From Tribonema minus (Eukaryota > Sar > Xanthophyceae > Tribonematales > Tribonemataceae), in the NCBI GenBank assembly GCA_017506865.1, contig JAFCMP010000151.1:1-64000 (forward strand): 64,000 nucleotides of DNA. Reading direction: 5' to 3'. This document shows, piece after piece, positions 1 through 29,370 of this stretch. Each line of letters opens with the position of its first letter. Positions within the stretch are counted from its first letter, which is position 1. The notes under the pieces are model-generated. The model had not been told where the DNA came from. It made no database searches and saw nothing but the letters and a program-made list of their open reading frames with translations. Made by a program: the position numbers and the translations under genes.

Positions 1-3000
1 GGCACAACGAACTTCGATGCCGACTGGACGGAGGCTGACTCCAGGCAGCAAACAGCATGCGCTGCCCTCTCAGGCAAGCGACGGGGGGTAGGCCTGGCTG
101 CCGCACGACTAGAGGCGCGTGAAGCATGCGCCCCAGCAGACGAGGTCACGGCACAGGTGCTGGCAGCAAAGCACCCTGAAACTGGCACCCGGCCCGGGTA
201 GTCGATACGCCAATGGAGCAAGTGCGCGGCCTGGTACGCGACGCCCGGCGGCACTGCTTGCACGGCGCAGGGGTGGCAACGACCGCCGGGCCCGCTGGCA
301 GCGGCAGTCCCGTCTTCGAATCGGGTCAGGCGCATGATCGCAGCGATAGGCCTGAGGATGCTGCCAGCGCAGCCGGACGGCGCCTCGAGGTGGAGGCGAC
401 AGACATACTGTCGACCTTGTCCGCAGCAGGGGCGGGGAAGGCAGGAGGGCTGGACGGCCTACGCTATGAACACCTCTTGATGGCCGCTGGGCCTGGTGCA
501 CCAGTGAAAGCAGCCACCCGCCCCGTGGGCAGTGCCTCGCCAGGACTAGCTGGTGATTCAGAATCGGATGTGATGGAACCGGCATTCGCCCATCACCTGG
601 CCAAGGTGTTCACGACGCTGCTTGTTGAGCCCGAACTGCTGCCGGAGCAATCGCAACGGCTTCTCCGCGCCGCGGCCCTCTCAGGCATAGGACAGAAGCG
701 GCGTCCGATCGCCTGCTCCAGTGTCTGGCGCAGACTCCTCGGGTCCACAGCGGCACGGAGTGTCAAGGGCAAAATATCGGGGCTGCTGGCCTCCATGTCG
801 CAGTTTGGCGTAGGATACCGGTCTGGCGTCGAGCATGTGGCAGCGCGCGCGCGCGTGTGGCACGAGCTGTATGGCACCACAATCCAGCTGGACTGTGAGA
901 ACGCATTTAACAGTGTGGATCGCGCCGCCATTGTGCGGGGACTTATGCTCTTCTGTCCGGAGCTGCTCCCGCACTTTGAGTCCGTATACTGTGGTGACAC
1001 TGCCCCAGAGATGCGAGTGGAGGTGAACGGTGAAGCTCGCATTATCTGCTCCCACCTAGGGTGCCAGCAAGGGGACCCTCTAGGGCCGCTGTACTTTGCA
1101 GTGGCAGCGGCCTTCCTACTCTTCTACCCTGATGGAGTGAATGCGACGCCCGGCAGTATGCCGGCCTACGGCCACAGCACAGCGGAACCGCCAGCCCCGC
1201 ACTGCGCTTTCCTGGATGACCTCAACGTGCTGCAAGCTGCCTACTTCGACGATGCAGCGGCCGCTGGGGTGGCAGAGGTGATCCGTCGGCTTGCGGCAGG
1301 GGGCCTACGCGTTCGACCAGACAAGTCGCTGGCCATCGCCATGCGCGGCACAGTGTTTGATGAAGCGGCCAGAGCACGCCTGCGCGCCCTTGACATACCG
1401 TTTGTGGACGCCACCATGCCAGAATCCAGTCAGGGCTTTACGTCGGTCGGGGTACCGGTAGGGCACCCAGCCTATGTGCATGCTGCCATGAGCAAGCATC
1501 TTGTGACGCAGGGACATGGCGATTGTCGTGGCAGCTAGCTGGAATGGCGCGGCATCACCTACAGGCAGCACAGTTCATTCTGCGCAGGTCACTGACGAAG
1601 CGCATGGGCTTCTTAGCTCGGGTCGTTGACACGGCTTTGAGTGAGACATGGCTGCACGCATTTGACGGGTTCTGTGCATGGACGCTTGAACGCATGCTGC
1701 ACCTGCACGGCTGCGCTACCGCGGCAGTCATGAAGTCACACCTGCTGGCCGCCTGCACTGCTGGTGACAATGAGGAAGCCAGCAGTGGCAGCGTGCTGGT
1801 ATTGCCGCGCTTGGGCCCGCCAGAACTCACGGACATCGCAGTGCCACTGCGGGCGTCACGGTTGCCGGAGCGACGAGGCGGTCTGGGCATGCCGCTTTTG
1901 GGGCTACTGGCACCAGCCGCATACACGGCCCAGGCATGCACAACACTGCGGCCTGCAATAATTCATGCCACTGTGGCAGCAGGGGCCCTGAGGCTCGGCA
2001 CTGACGAACACGGCGCAGTCACCTGGTTCGCGCAGCACTCATGCGCAATACGCGAGGACCAGGGACTGCCGCCAATCATCGAGGCCGTGCGACGCTCTAC
2101 GCGAGCGCTGACAGCTGATGGCGGCGAAAAATCACGCACAGCTGTGGCCGAGCAGCTCCCAGCATCGTTGCTACGGTGGGCAGCAGATACGACGGCCGCA
2201 GCGTCGACGCTCCCCACTGCGGTGCAAGCGATCTACGCCGCAACTGCCGTCACGGAGACGGGGACCACTGAGCCAGCCCCACACACCCACGGCATTGTGC
2301 CTGGCGCCGAGGCGGCCGCTGCGGCGGCGACCGTACCTGGCCCTCAAGCCGCTGCCGCGGCTGCCTCTTCCACGCCCGCTAAAACACAAACTAGCGCGGA
2401 AGAAAGCAGCTGCAGCGGCGGGCAGGAGGACGACGACGACGACTGGGAGGCCTATGCTGACGAGATCTGCAGGAAGGTAGTGCCCCGCCGCCGGCGCGGT
2501 CACTTCACGCACGGACTACAAGCCGGCCTTTCAAATGTTCTTCGACGTCAATACGAGGACTGCCTGGTGGAGGACCTAGAGGCTGCCTCGGCTGGTGCCG
2601 TGGGCAAGCCGACGCAGGCTACACTTATTGGTGACTCGCGTGACACCAGCCGCCGCCGCCAACAGGCTAGCGCGCGGGTCCTGGCGCAGCTGCGCAGCCA
2701 GCGTGCGTCCGGGGCAATGGCGTGGATGAGCGTGCCACCCGCTGCCAATGACCGCCCGGGTGCGGCGCCCATGTCCAGTATGGCAGCAGCCACGATGATT
2801 TTGGTTGCGATCTTATAGACGGGTGGGGCATACAGGGCGAGGTGTGCCCATGGCGGTGCAGTGACGTGAGCCCCACCTCCACGCATGCGATCAGCTGCCC
2901 CAGCCAGCACATACGGGGGCACAACGCGACACACACTGCCCAAAAGCGGTGCCTACAGCGCATCTTGAGACAGCACCATGTCTCTATTGTCCGCAATGAG

Positions 3001-3525
3001 GACGCTAGCGTCTTCAAGGTACCGGGGTATCGGGCGGACACAGTCATTGACCCAGGGTGTCTGCACTTTAGCAGTGCATACCGTAACAAGGGAATAGTGC
3101 TAGACACAAGTGTGCGCGCGCCCACAGCGAGCTCGTACCTGACAGGCAAAACAAATGCCTCGAACACGGACGGCTATGCTGCTGGGGTGGGGGAGGACGC
3201 GAAGGTCAAGCACCACACCGGCACCTTGACGTCATCTTGGGCTTTTGTGCCATTCGTGCAGGAGTCGTACGGACGGCTGGGCAAGCAGACAAGCCTTTTT
3301 GTTAAGGAGTTGGCAATGCACTCAGCACTGTGCTCAGGGGGGGGGAAGGCAGATGTGTAACGCAAGGCCGGGTTAGCTAAGCGTCAGATCCACATTGAGC
3401 TGAGCATATCGCTGGCGCGGGAGTTGGCGGAGCGCGTCATGGCATACACACGTGGAGCGCGAATGCTGGGCTGTGTTGCGGCGCCGGTATCCAAACTCCT
3501 AGGGCACAGCGCAGACTAGGCTGCT
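1..3525 (+). pseudogene. RLE-type non-LTR retrotransposon polyprotein, frameshifted, 5' end outside window
   Basis: This is a reverse transcriptase and endonuclease relic. RT motif A is LDCENAFNSVDR (near 890-925), motif B is GCQQGDPLGPLYF (near 1060-1100) and motif C is FLDDLNVL (near 1209-1232). An Ala-rich linker with a DDDDDW acidic run follows. Next come a C-x3-C-x8-H-x3-C finger (2848-2901) and an RLE-like segment with RADTVIDPG, a VLDTSVRAP strand and K-V-K-H-H. Finger plus RLE is known from the old non-LTR lineages that lack an APE endonuclease. The coding phase changes near 200, near 1520 and near 2750. A TAA at 3358-3360, just after a run of G, interrupts a reading phase that otherwise stays open to the TAG near 3523. 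Retroelement class is strongly supported. The lineage within non-LTR elements is inferred. Confidence 0.85.
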
Positions 3526-3600
3526 GCGTTGACGCAAGCATTTCGATTGCATAGGCAACCCGGCCTCCCCTGGGCCTTTATAAATACAAGTCCATACGTA
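3526..3600 (+). mobile_element. 3' tail of the first RLE retrotransposon
   Basis: Untranslated tail after the last stop of the broken polyprotein. It holds a CCGGCCTCCC block followed by GCCTTTATAAATAC. Similar blocks occur alone near 3783-3815 and 48385-48425, as expected for severely 5'-truncated insertions. The exact 3' end and any target-site duplication could not be fixed. Confidence 0.45.
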
Positions 3601-5644
3601 CGACACTTGATGTGACTGCTATAATATACACGTGGGTACAGTCAACTATTCTTGTCGGCTGCAGGCAACTTCTGGAAATGTGTGCGAGTGGTGGTATTTG
3701 GGATCTGCTTGGGCCTGTCCACATGAATTGGGGCGCAGTGCAGACTGAAATGCTGCATAGGATGTAAGCTCTGTGAACACACTGGTCGCCCTCCGGCCTC
3801 CCTCAGGCTGGGAGCCTTTATTTGGTTACAAACGCATAGTCCATGAGTTTACATCATGAGACGGACTGCAAGTGTGCAGTGACAAATTGCGCCAGCTTGA
3901 ATGCACACCATGGCAGTCGGAGCAACAAGATGCGGCAGGAAACTACACGAGAGGCGCTACAAGTATAAATTGTCTGTCCTCTCAGGAGTCTTTGTCACAG
4001 CAGGGGAAAAGGTGGTTGGGCTCACTAGACCATGTGTTGCCAGCCGTTGTGAAGAGAAAAGAAACACGTGCATGAATGTAAAGCTGCTCCTCTGCTGCCG
4101 CTGATCTGATGTGTATCCGCCAGGGCCTCTAGTCTGTGCGCAACATAACGCACTTGCGGCGCTCTGTGTGCCACGGCCAGCTGCCTGTGCATCTGGTAGC
4201 GCTGCGGCAATAATTCTGCAGCAGTCGGCGCTCACGGGCCCTGTGTGTATAGGCGAGGTGCAAGTGCACGCAGTTGCATCTCATCACGTGTCGACATCGG
4301 CGCGACACTATTACGGTACGTACGCGCGCTTGCTGCGCAGACTCAACGAGCGCGCCACGCTGCGGCGCACGACGCGGCGGAACCAAACGAAAAACTGATG
4401 CAAGGACGAGGAGGGAAAACGCCAAATGTACACTTGAAGTACAGTGGGTGTTTGAAGTATAGCAATGCTACCAAAGGCACCGAGCCGGTGGGATCCATTG
4501 TTGTCGCGAGTGGGTGTTGGGAGTTATGTTGTGGTACGGACAGAACGGGCTGCTTCTAACCATGCGTGCGCGCCAGCTGCTACAGCGGTTAGCGCGCCGC
4601 AGGCACGGAAAGTAGCTCAGGACCTGCAGCCAGGGGCGGGGAGGGAAAAGCAGAGGCGGCAGCAGCAGCGCAGCGGTCAGCAGGGGCACCCTGTAAAGCT
4701 CACGCGCTCTACAACTTGTGGCATACGTGACACGCCTTCGTCACGGCACGTCCACCGGAGCATTGCGCGCGTGTGCGCTCTTAGAGGGGGCCCTCCGAGG
4801 CCGGAGTCCTTGCCCCCGTCAGCAAATTCCCAAGCCCCCATTGCCCCAAGGCACGGCATCCTCGGGTTAGGGCGAATGGTACGGCACGTTGGCGACCGCA
4901 CCCGCGCCCGTGCGTGTTCGGGTGCTGTCAACGCATGCGCTGCGCATGTGCGTCTTGCCATCTGTACTACGACGCTGGTCACGCGCGCACACTGAACTTC
5001 TTTACGCTGAAGGACACGCGCAGCGCTCAGCGCCCGGCAGGCCGCGGCGGCCCCACCCGCCGCAGCAGCACGCACAACTTCATCTGCACGACTTCAACGG
5101 TGACGTGCGCGGGCGACACCTGCAGCGTTCAGCGCCCGGCATGACACGCGGCGGCCGGCGCGCCACAGCGGTAGCACGCACAAGTTCGTCTGCGCAACTT
5201 CAACGGGTGACTTCAAAGGTGACGTGCGCACCTGGGCTGCGTGGTCACAAAGGCGTGCTGCAGAACCTCGTCCACGCTTGGCCGCAGGTCCTGGTCCCTC
5301 ACCTGCCGGCAGCGGAGGCAATGCGGCCAAACGCGCAAGTCATGAATGATGTCCGTTTTCTTTGTGCGAGGTTGCAGCAGCATACTTCAAAAGCACTTCT
5401 AAATTATACCATAATGGTTTCAGCGCAGGCGCCTGCCGTAAGTGCAAACCCGCCTGCGTAGGCGCAATGGCTGACGTCGCTGGAACCTCAGGCTTAAATT
5501 AGGGTCAAGGCGTTGGCGCGATATGGCCGGCCTCGCTTGGGGCTTAGGCATAGGTTTAGGGTTAGGATGAGGGTTAGGGTTAGGGCTCTGCCATAGGTCT
5601 TGATCCCTGACCCTCACACCAGAGGAAGCAACAGCGAACAGGCC
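3601..5644. other. Intergenic or 3' flank with short repeats, no recognised gene
   Basis: No reading frame here carries a motif I recognise. It holds a short CCGGCCTCC...GCCTTTAT block near 3783-3815 resembling the tail of the upstream retrotransposon. It also holds a roughly 110-bp unit present twice (about 5020-5125 and 5126-5235, each with CAACTTC...AACGG and GTGACGTGCGC) and the start of a TTAGGG-like tract near 5560-5590. The longer open frames are GC-rich shadows. Confidence 0.5.
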
Positions 5645-23413
<17,769 letters not shown>

Positions 23414-25469
23414 AATGCTTCGCTAACCGAAAGCTTGTGTGTGATACCATACGGACGTTGCCAGATGCAGATGATGTTGCGTGTCGTCTTCTGCAGTGCT
23501 TGCTCACGAGCAGGTAGACTGTCACCAATTGGATGAATGAAAGGAGGAGGCACATACTTCAATGAACAATTGCGCCCACTGCGAATTGTGTTCTGGCACC
23601 TGCTCGAAGTGGCTTGCGGCTGGTTCTCCTCTGTTTTTCTTCGCTCAACGAGCGTTTCATTTTGGAAAACGCCTCGGTGGATGCAGCTGGCTGCTTTGGC
23701 CACAGGCAGGGTAAAACACACCCACGGTGATGCAAGAAGGACACAAGAGCCAAGTTTGGCAAATCCGTGCTGCTGCTCCTGCATGCAGGGGTGGCGTCTG
23801 AGGTAATCTTGGTTGCAGGATCGCATACAAGGGAATGATCTACAACGTCGGGCGTCACACCATGAAACCCTAAGTAGGGCAAGCCATGGTGAATGCGGGG
23901 CGTAGATGAGTGGTTATAACCTACGGTCAATCAATCAGGGTTTGAGGCAGTACATCATAGTGGGTTGTGGGCATAGCACCGAGCTGGGTACGGCGAGTCG
24001 ACGCAAAGCACAAAGAGGCAGACATGCACGCATGCGGATGTTCATGCAACGATGACGCAGAACATGATTGCACAGGTACGGCGCAGCACGGTGATGGGTG
24101 ACACGAAAGAGAGAGGGGGACCGCAGACCGTGTGTAACAGCATACATTCATGCGAAACGCAACAGATATGCAGAAATGCTGCAGGTGTAGTGGGTCGACG
24201 CCCATGCAGCAGGGCACGCAACAGGCTGCGGCTGGTTGGCAGGGCTACTGCCATTGAGTGTGGTGCAAAGCCACGTGACAGACGTGCAACGGGGCTGACA
24301 TGAAGAACGCCTCAGCCCTCAAACACGTTGCCACGCACACGCTTGGCAGCGTTTTTGTTGGGGGCGAATCCTGTGTCTCGCTTGGCCGTGATGTACTGGA
24401 GCACACGCTCCAAGTTCGAGGCGTAGTTCTGGAGGACGCACCTCGGGTGGAAGGGCAAGTTGCAATGAATTTGCGCGTTGGTCCAAAAAAGCATTGTTCA
24501 CTCTACGAGCAGCCACCCTGGCACCATCTGCAACAAGTCGCTGCTCACGTTGCTGTGGTGTCTCTCGCGCACGAGCATCAGACTGCCGAGCACGACGCGC
24601 AGCGAGACGTTGCTCACGTTGCTCTGGTTTTTCTCACAGACCGCCTAGCACGGTCAGCAGCAAACCGTTGCTCACGTTGCGCTGTTGTCTCTCGCATAGG
24701 CCGCCCAGCACGGTCAACAGCAAGCCCGTTGCTCTCACGCTGCTCTATCGCGGTGGACACTACCAGCCACTGTTTGCACCTCTTCGCTTGCGACCTTGCT
24801 GCTCTGATGCGACGGCCGATTAAGCGCTACTGCTGCACGCTGTGGCTGCTGTTACTGCTGCTGCCACTGTCGCCGACATGCGCCTCGCCTCGCCTCGCTC
24901 GCCTTCTTTGTTTTTTGTGGTTTCGTTTCGAACTTCAACTTTTTTATGAGGACAAACATACTTAAACTTTAAACACCATCCCATAGGCCTCGCACGAAGT
25001 AGAAGGCGTGCGCACGGCGCGCGCTCGCTTGCGCTCGCTCGCGGACCGTTGACGCCCGCCGACAAGCGACACAGCTACTAGGAACTGCCGTTGTGCGCTG
25101 TTGTTCTTGAAGGGGCCACATTGCGCGCCGCATGCGCGAGCAGAAAGTTCGATTGTACAACTTTGAAAATCGACCGGGGCATAGCATTCCTGCCACGACC
25201 ACACTTCCACAGTTGGGTTCTAGGTGGCGCCGGAAGGTGAAGCGGGGGCGGGTGGGCCTGCTTGGATGGTCTGCGTGGATTCGGCGAGCGACGGGCAGCC
25301 GCTAGGGTTCGGAAGCGCTGACCTGTGCAAGTGGTCGGAAAACTGTGTGCTTGATAATCGTAGGAGCAAGCTTGTGGGAGTTGCGCAACAACTTGCGAGG
25401 GAGTGGTAGCGATACATACTCTATTTGCTGCCGCATGAGGGGCAGAAAAAACCACCCATAAAATATGCA
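23414..25469. other. No recognised host gene; 5' flank of kinase gene and tandem repeats
   Basis: Presumed promoter side of the kinase gene. No family motif was found on either strand. On the minus strand near 24312-24494 a frame reads NLPFHPRCVLQNYASNLERV then AKRDTGFAPNKNAAKRVRG, which looks protein-like but is unassigned. A tandem repeat lies at 24530-24760. Confidence 0.4.
24530..24760. repeat. Tandem repeat of about 65-70 bp
   Basis: Three to four degenerate units share GTTGCTCACGTTGC, TCTCTCGCA or TCTCACAGA, then CCGCC(T/C)AGCACGGTCA(G/A)CAG. No function is evident. Confidence 0.7.
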
Positions 25470-26000
25470 AGATGTGTAGCTCTCATGCTCATGCCATGCG
25501 TGTGCTCACAGAGCACATCAAGCTGGCAGCGCTGCAGATGCTGCACATCGTTGTACTTGACGTCAGTGCTCTGCAGTCACAGTCCAGCAGAGGCGCCTGG
25601 CCGAGAGTGCGCTTGCGAACGCCGTTGCCACTGACGGTGCTTGCTTTAAAGTGGAGGCAGAGCTGCAACAGCTGCTGCAGTGCACACATTAAGTACTTGC
25701 CCGATTTTGGTCACAGTATCACATGCACACCATCGGCACGGCATTCCTCAACGAGCCAATGTAGTAATACGCACCCCATAACGGCCGCGTTTGACATAAT
25801 GCTGGCCTTGAAACGCTCAATCGGAGTGGAGCAGCAGGCGGCACACTGCAGCTTGTGCATGAGACATCTGTGCGGCCGTCGGCACGCGCAGCTCTGTCGA
25901 GCACCACGCGTCCGGCGCATGACGCCATCGTGCACAACAGCGTCGCCGCCAGTTGTGGGGGCAGTGACGCGTCACGTGGAACGTCGCTGGCTCCCGTGGA
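25470..26000 (+). pseudogene. Decayed RLE retrotransposon fragment
   Basis: Matches the linker and finger of the element at 19640-21292 in shifted frames: LDVSALQSQ (LDASALQLQ), KRSIGVEQQAAHCSLC (KRAIGVEEQTAGCKLC), HAQLCRAPRVRR and HDAIVHNSV. The first finger Cys pair and later His/Cys are still visible. Frame changes near 25910 and stops show it is dead. Its 5' and 3' limits are unclear. Confidence 0.8.
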
Positions 26001-28064
26001 CAGCAGCGCGAGTGCGCATCACCGTCACTGGCAGCTGCATGCGCATGGGTGGCAGCTACAAAGGGAGTCGGTGCGCGTGTGTGCTGCCGTCATGCAGGTC
26101 ATGGCCAGCTTGTGAGGCAGAGCAGCAATACAGAAGTCCAGATTCACATTTGTTGATAACTTTGTACTTCCATCTGCTGTTTTATCTTTATTTACCAAGT
26201 GATCAGGGCATGAGATCGCCAACCAAAAGGAGCCTAGTGCATGAGAGGCTACAAGGGCCGCAGCCTCGGTCAGGCCTGGCTGTCCTCCTTCGTTGCTGCT
26301 ATGCCGCTGCTGCAGAGGCCACTGCATCCGCCTGCAGCTCTCGCCATCGAGCCACATTGGGCTTGGTGCTACTGCGGCTGCGCCAATTGTCTGCACGCAA
26401 TGCAAAGCACTCAAGTACAGCACGAGGCATTGAACGCTGTAGTATGGGAAGAGGGAGCAGCGTAATGGGTGCTGTGAAGTCTGGGTGAATTTGGCACACA
26501 AGCTCAGTGATAATGAAGGACAACTTTAAAAAAGCGCTTCGACAAGTGTAAGCATGACGGCAAAGTCGTATGTTCGCATCGACAACAATCAGCATTGAAA
26601 AGCAAGTCTGAGCACCACGACTTGGTCACAAATCTCAGGGCATGCCCTTCAGCATTTAGCCTTGGCTACCAGCACCGCCTGCCTTGGCACAGCGGCGTAA
26701 GCTGCAAATGCGCACATGGCAAGAGCTTGCTTTCCTAGCAGCAGCAGTTCAAGTTTATTTGACTACAGGTTTATCACATTGTCCGTGGCACTGCAGTTAC
26801 AGACGCCGCATGGTAACAGTCGCTGGGGCTACACCGTGCCAAGGCAGATCTCAATTGATGAACCTTTTGGCGGCAAGTCAAACTTGAAGTAGCACATACC
26901 ATTGACAATGCGACACATGGGCGTGCTTTGCTTGATTCTGCTTGCAATGAGCAAGCAGCGGCAATGTGTTTCAGCTGCCGTGAATGCGGGTTGCACCCCG
27001 CAAGGGCGCAGGATGTGTACCAGCTGCTGTCTACATGCATTGCTGCTGCGGCAACTCCAAATACTGAGCTGGTTCTGGTGCAGGAGTGCCAGCGACAGCT
27101 TTTAAAGTATAGGGGTTAGGGCTGGGCCTAACCCTAACCCAAGCTCCACCAGCGCCAGCTGAAGCATCGCTTGACCTCTACCAGCAGCAGCATTTTATTT
27201 GAAAGCTGAAGTGGCGGTTACGTTCGCAGTTGTGCGTCCGCTAAGAGTAGCGCCTTCATTGCTACTACAGTAGGAGACGCACTAAGGAACCGCACCCGGG
27301 TCCGGGCCACCATGACGTCGATGCACTGCATCATGAGGCCCACGTCCGTGGCACTGTGTCCAACTGTACCAAATGTCAGCTGCAGTCTCATATTTTGATT
27401 CACTTTCTTGTTCACTCGTGTGTATCGTCATAGTTCTGCCCCTCGTGGCTGAAGCCGTGCCTCCCCTCTCTGCTGTGTTGCATTGTCTTCTCCTGTATGG
27501 AGTGCAAGCGGGCAGTTTGCTGATCAAGAGCTGTCCTACGGGTCATTACAGATCTTGCCCGCATGTGGTGCGAATGTCTGCCTTGGTGTGTGTGCATCAG
27601 AATTTTTGCCTGACAGCCAGGTTGTAGTGCGGCAGTCATACAGGCAGGGCAGGACCGTCAGTGCTGTGCGCCCACGTGTCGTACCGCTTGTATATCGCCT
27701 CATTGTTTCGACACATCTGAGCGCACAGTGACCGCAACACAGCGGCTGACCTCGTCTGATGCATCCATCTGAAGAAAAGCAGACACCTGCGTGCGTGACG
27801 GAACTGCGGTTGGAGCCTGAAACAGAAGTTCTTTGCTGCCCTTGCCCTGCTTTGCCCAGTAAAACGTGGTTACGTTTCACCGACGTAACCGCTACTTCGC
27901 TGGGGTGTCAACATCGTCGAACAAGCTGTGAGAAAGTCGCGAAGCGTCATGCGCCCTTCCGCCTAACCCCTCGCAGAACCTCCAGTCGCTGATACCGCCA
28001 AAAGGTAGGTGTGTTTAGTAGACATGCAGTAGGCGAGGAGCAGCGCCGACGTACCACGGCTGCA
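26001..28064. other. No recognised gene upstream of MHYT-A
   Basis: Short open frames only. On + near 26925-27117 a frame reads CFSCRECGLHPARAQDVYQLL, and on - near 27285-27380 an acceptor-like CTGCAG precedes DVGLMMQCIDVMVAR. Neither could be tied to a family. A TTAGGG-like tract lies near 27110-27140. The promoter of MHYT-A must lie toward the right end. Confidence 0.4.
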
Positions 28065-29333
28065 ATGCAGCTTCGCGAGGGGGAGCAGCAACTGTGCGAG
28101 CACTGGAATCTATTCACGATTTTCATAAGCTTTGTCGTCTCAGCTGCCGGGTGAGTGCAACACGAGCGTTGCTAGGCGATCATTGCACCGGGCCGCAGTG
28201 TTCCGCTGCATGCGTTCGCGTCACTGTGGCGGTGCCTTACAGGGCGTACAGCGACGCTGTGCCCTTGACAGGTGGCAGCATCGTGGGCCACTCTTGAGCG
28301 CATCAGCTGCCTTCTCCTACCTTGCCGGCTTCCTGTACTGTACCACACATGATCAACATCAACGTTTACAGTTTTGCGATGCTCCAGTCTCAGTCGCCTT
28401 CATCGATGGCCTCGCCTCTCCTTGCTTCACAGGGCCTACAGTGGTGTCTCTGTGCTTGACCATCACAGATGGCGCGACAGCAGTAAGGTGAGGCAGCGCC
28501 AACTGTATCAGTCATCAGCATGACAGTATTGATCACACCTTGAACTGCAGGCTTTGCCTGTCGCTGGTCAGACCTGGATTTTCAATACTCCTGTACCGAT
28601 TATCTTTGATGAATTGGTGAAATATTATCATAGCAGCATGACTATTTGGAGAGCGGACGTTTTGGGGCGCAAACGCAAGCAAGTATGTGCAGGCAGAATG
28701 CGCGCAGCAAGCCTTGCAACACAACACACCAGAAGCCCCATTGCAGTGCATGTTTTTTACTGCTGTGTCTAGCGGTCGCTGCGGTTGATGCTGGCTCCTG
28801 ACAGTGCTACACACCAGCTCTGCACAGTCAGCATCGCGGAGTCTCGCATCAACTACTAACTTCGAAGCGGTCTCGCATGAACCTTCAACTTCGAAGTATC
28901 ACTTTCGTATTGCCCGCGCGGCACACTGCACTTTGATCGATTGCGCACGCTGGCGCAGTTGCTTACAGGGCAGTCAGGTTCATTAGGCAACTCAAGCATG
29001 TCGTGAGCCAGACACCGGCGTGTGTGGGTACCAAATCCCTGCTGCCCCAATCAATACGCACAGCTGCCGAGCATGCACGACAGGCCCTGTGAGCGGAGTG
29101 CCAGCGCATCCGGCGAAGCGCGCGCCGGCACCATTACCGCAGTCGCTGCACACCACTAAGCACTGCTGCCGCCGCCGCCGCCGCCGCGGCGCAGGTCAAC
29201 GACGCGCCGCGCATGCTGCGGCGGCCGCTGGACTGGTGCGCGCTGTCGCTCGCAGGCGGCGCCATATGGTCCATGCACTTCCTCGGCATGAGCGCTCTCA
29301 GGCTGCACGTCGCCGGCGACAGCGGCGGCAGCT

Positions 29334-29370
<37 letters not shown>

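Noticed and set aside
27285-27420. ADIWYSW read as a kinase DxW motif on the minus strand
   Set aside because: No other kinase motif lies nearby and a different frame looks more protein-like; too little to call.
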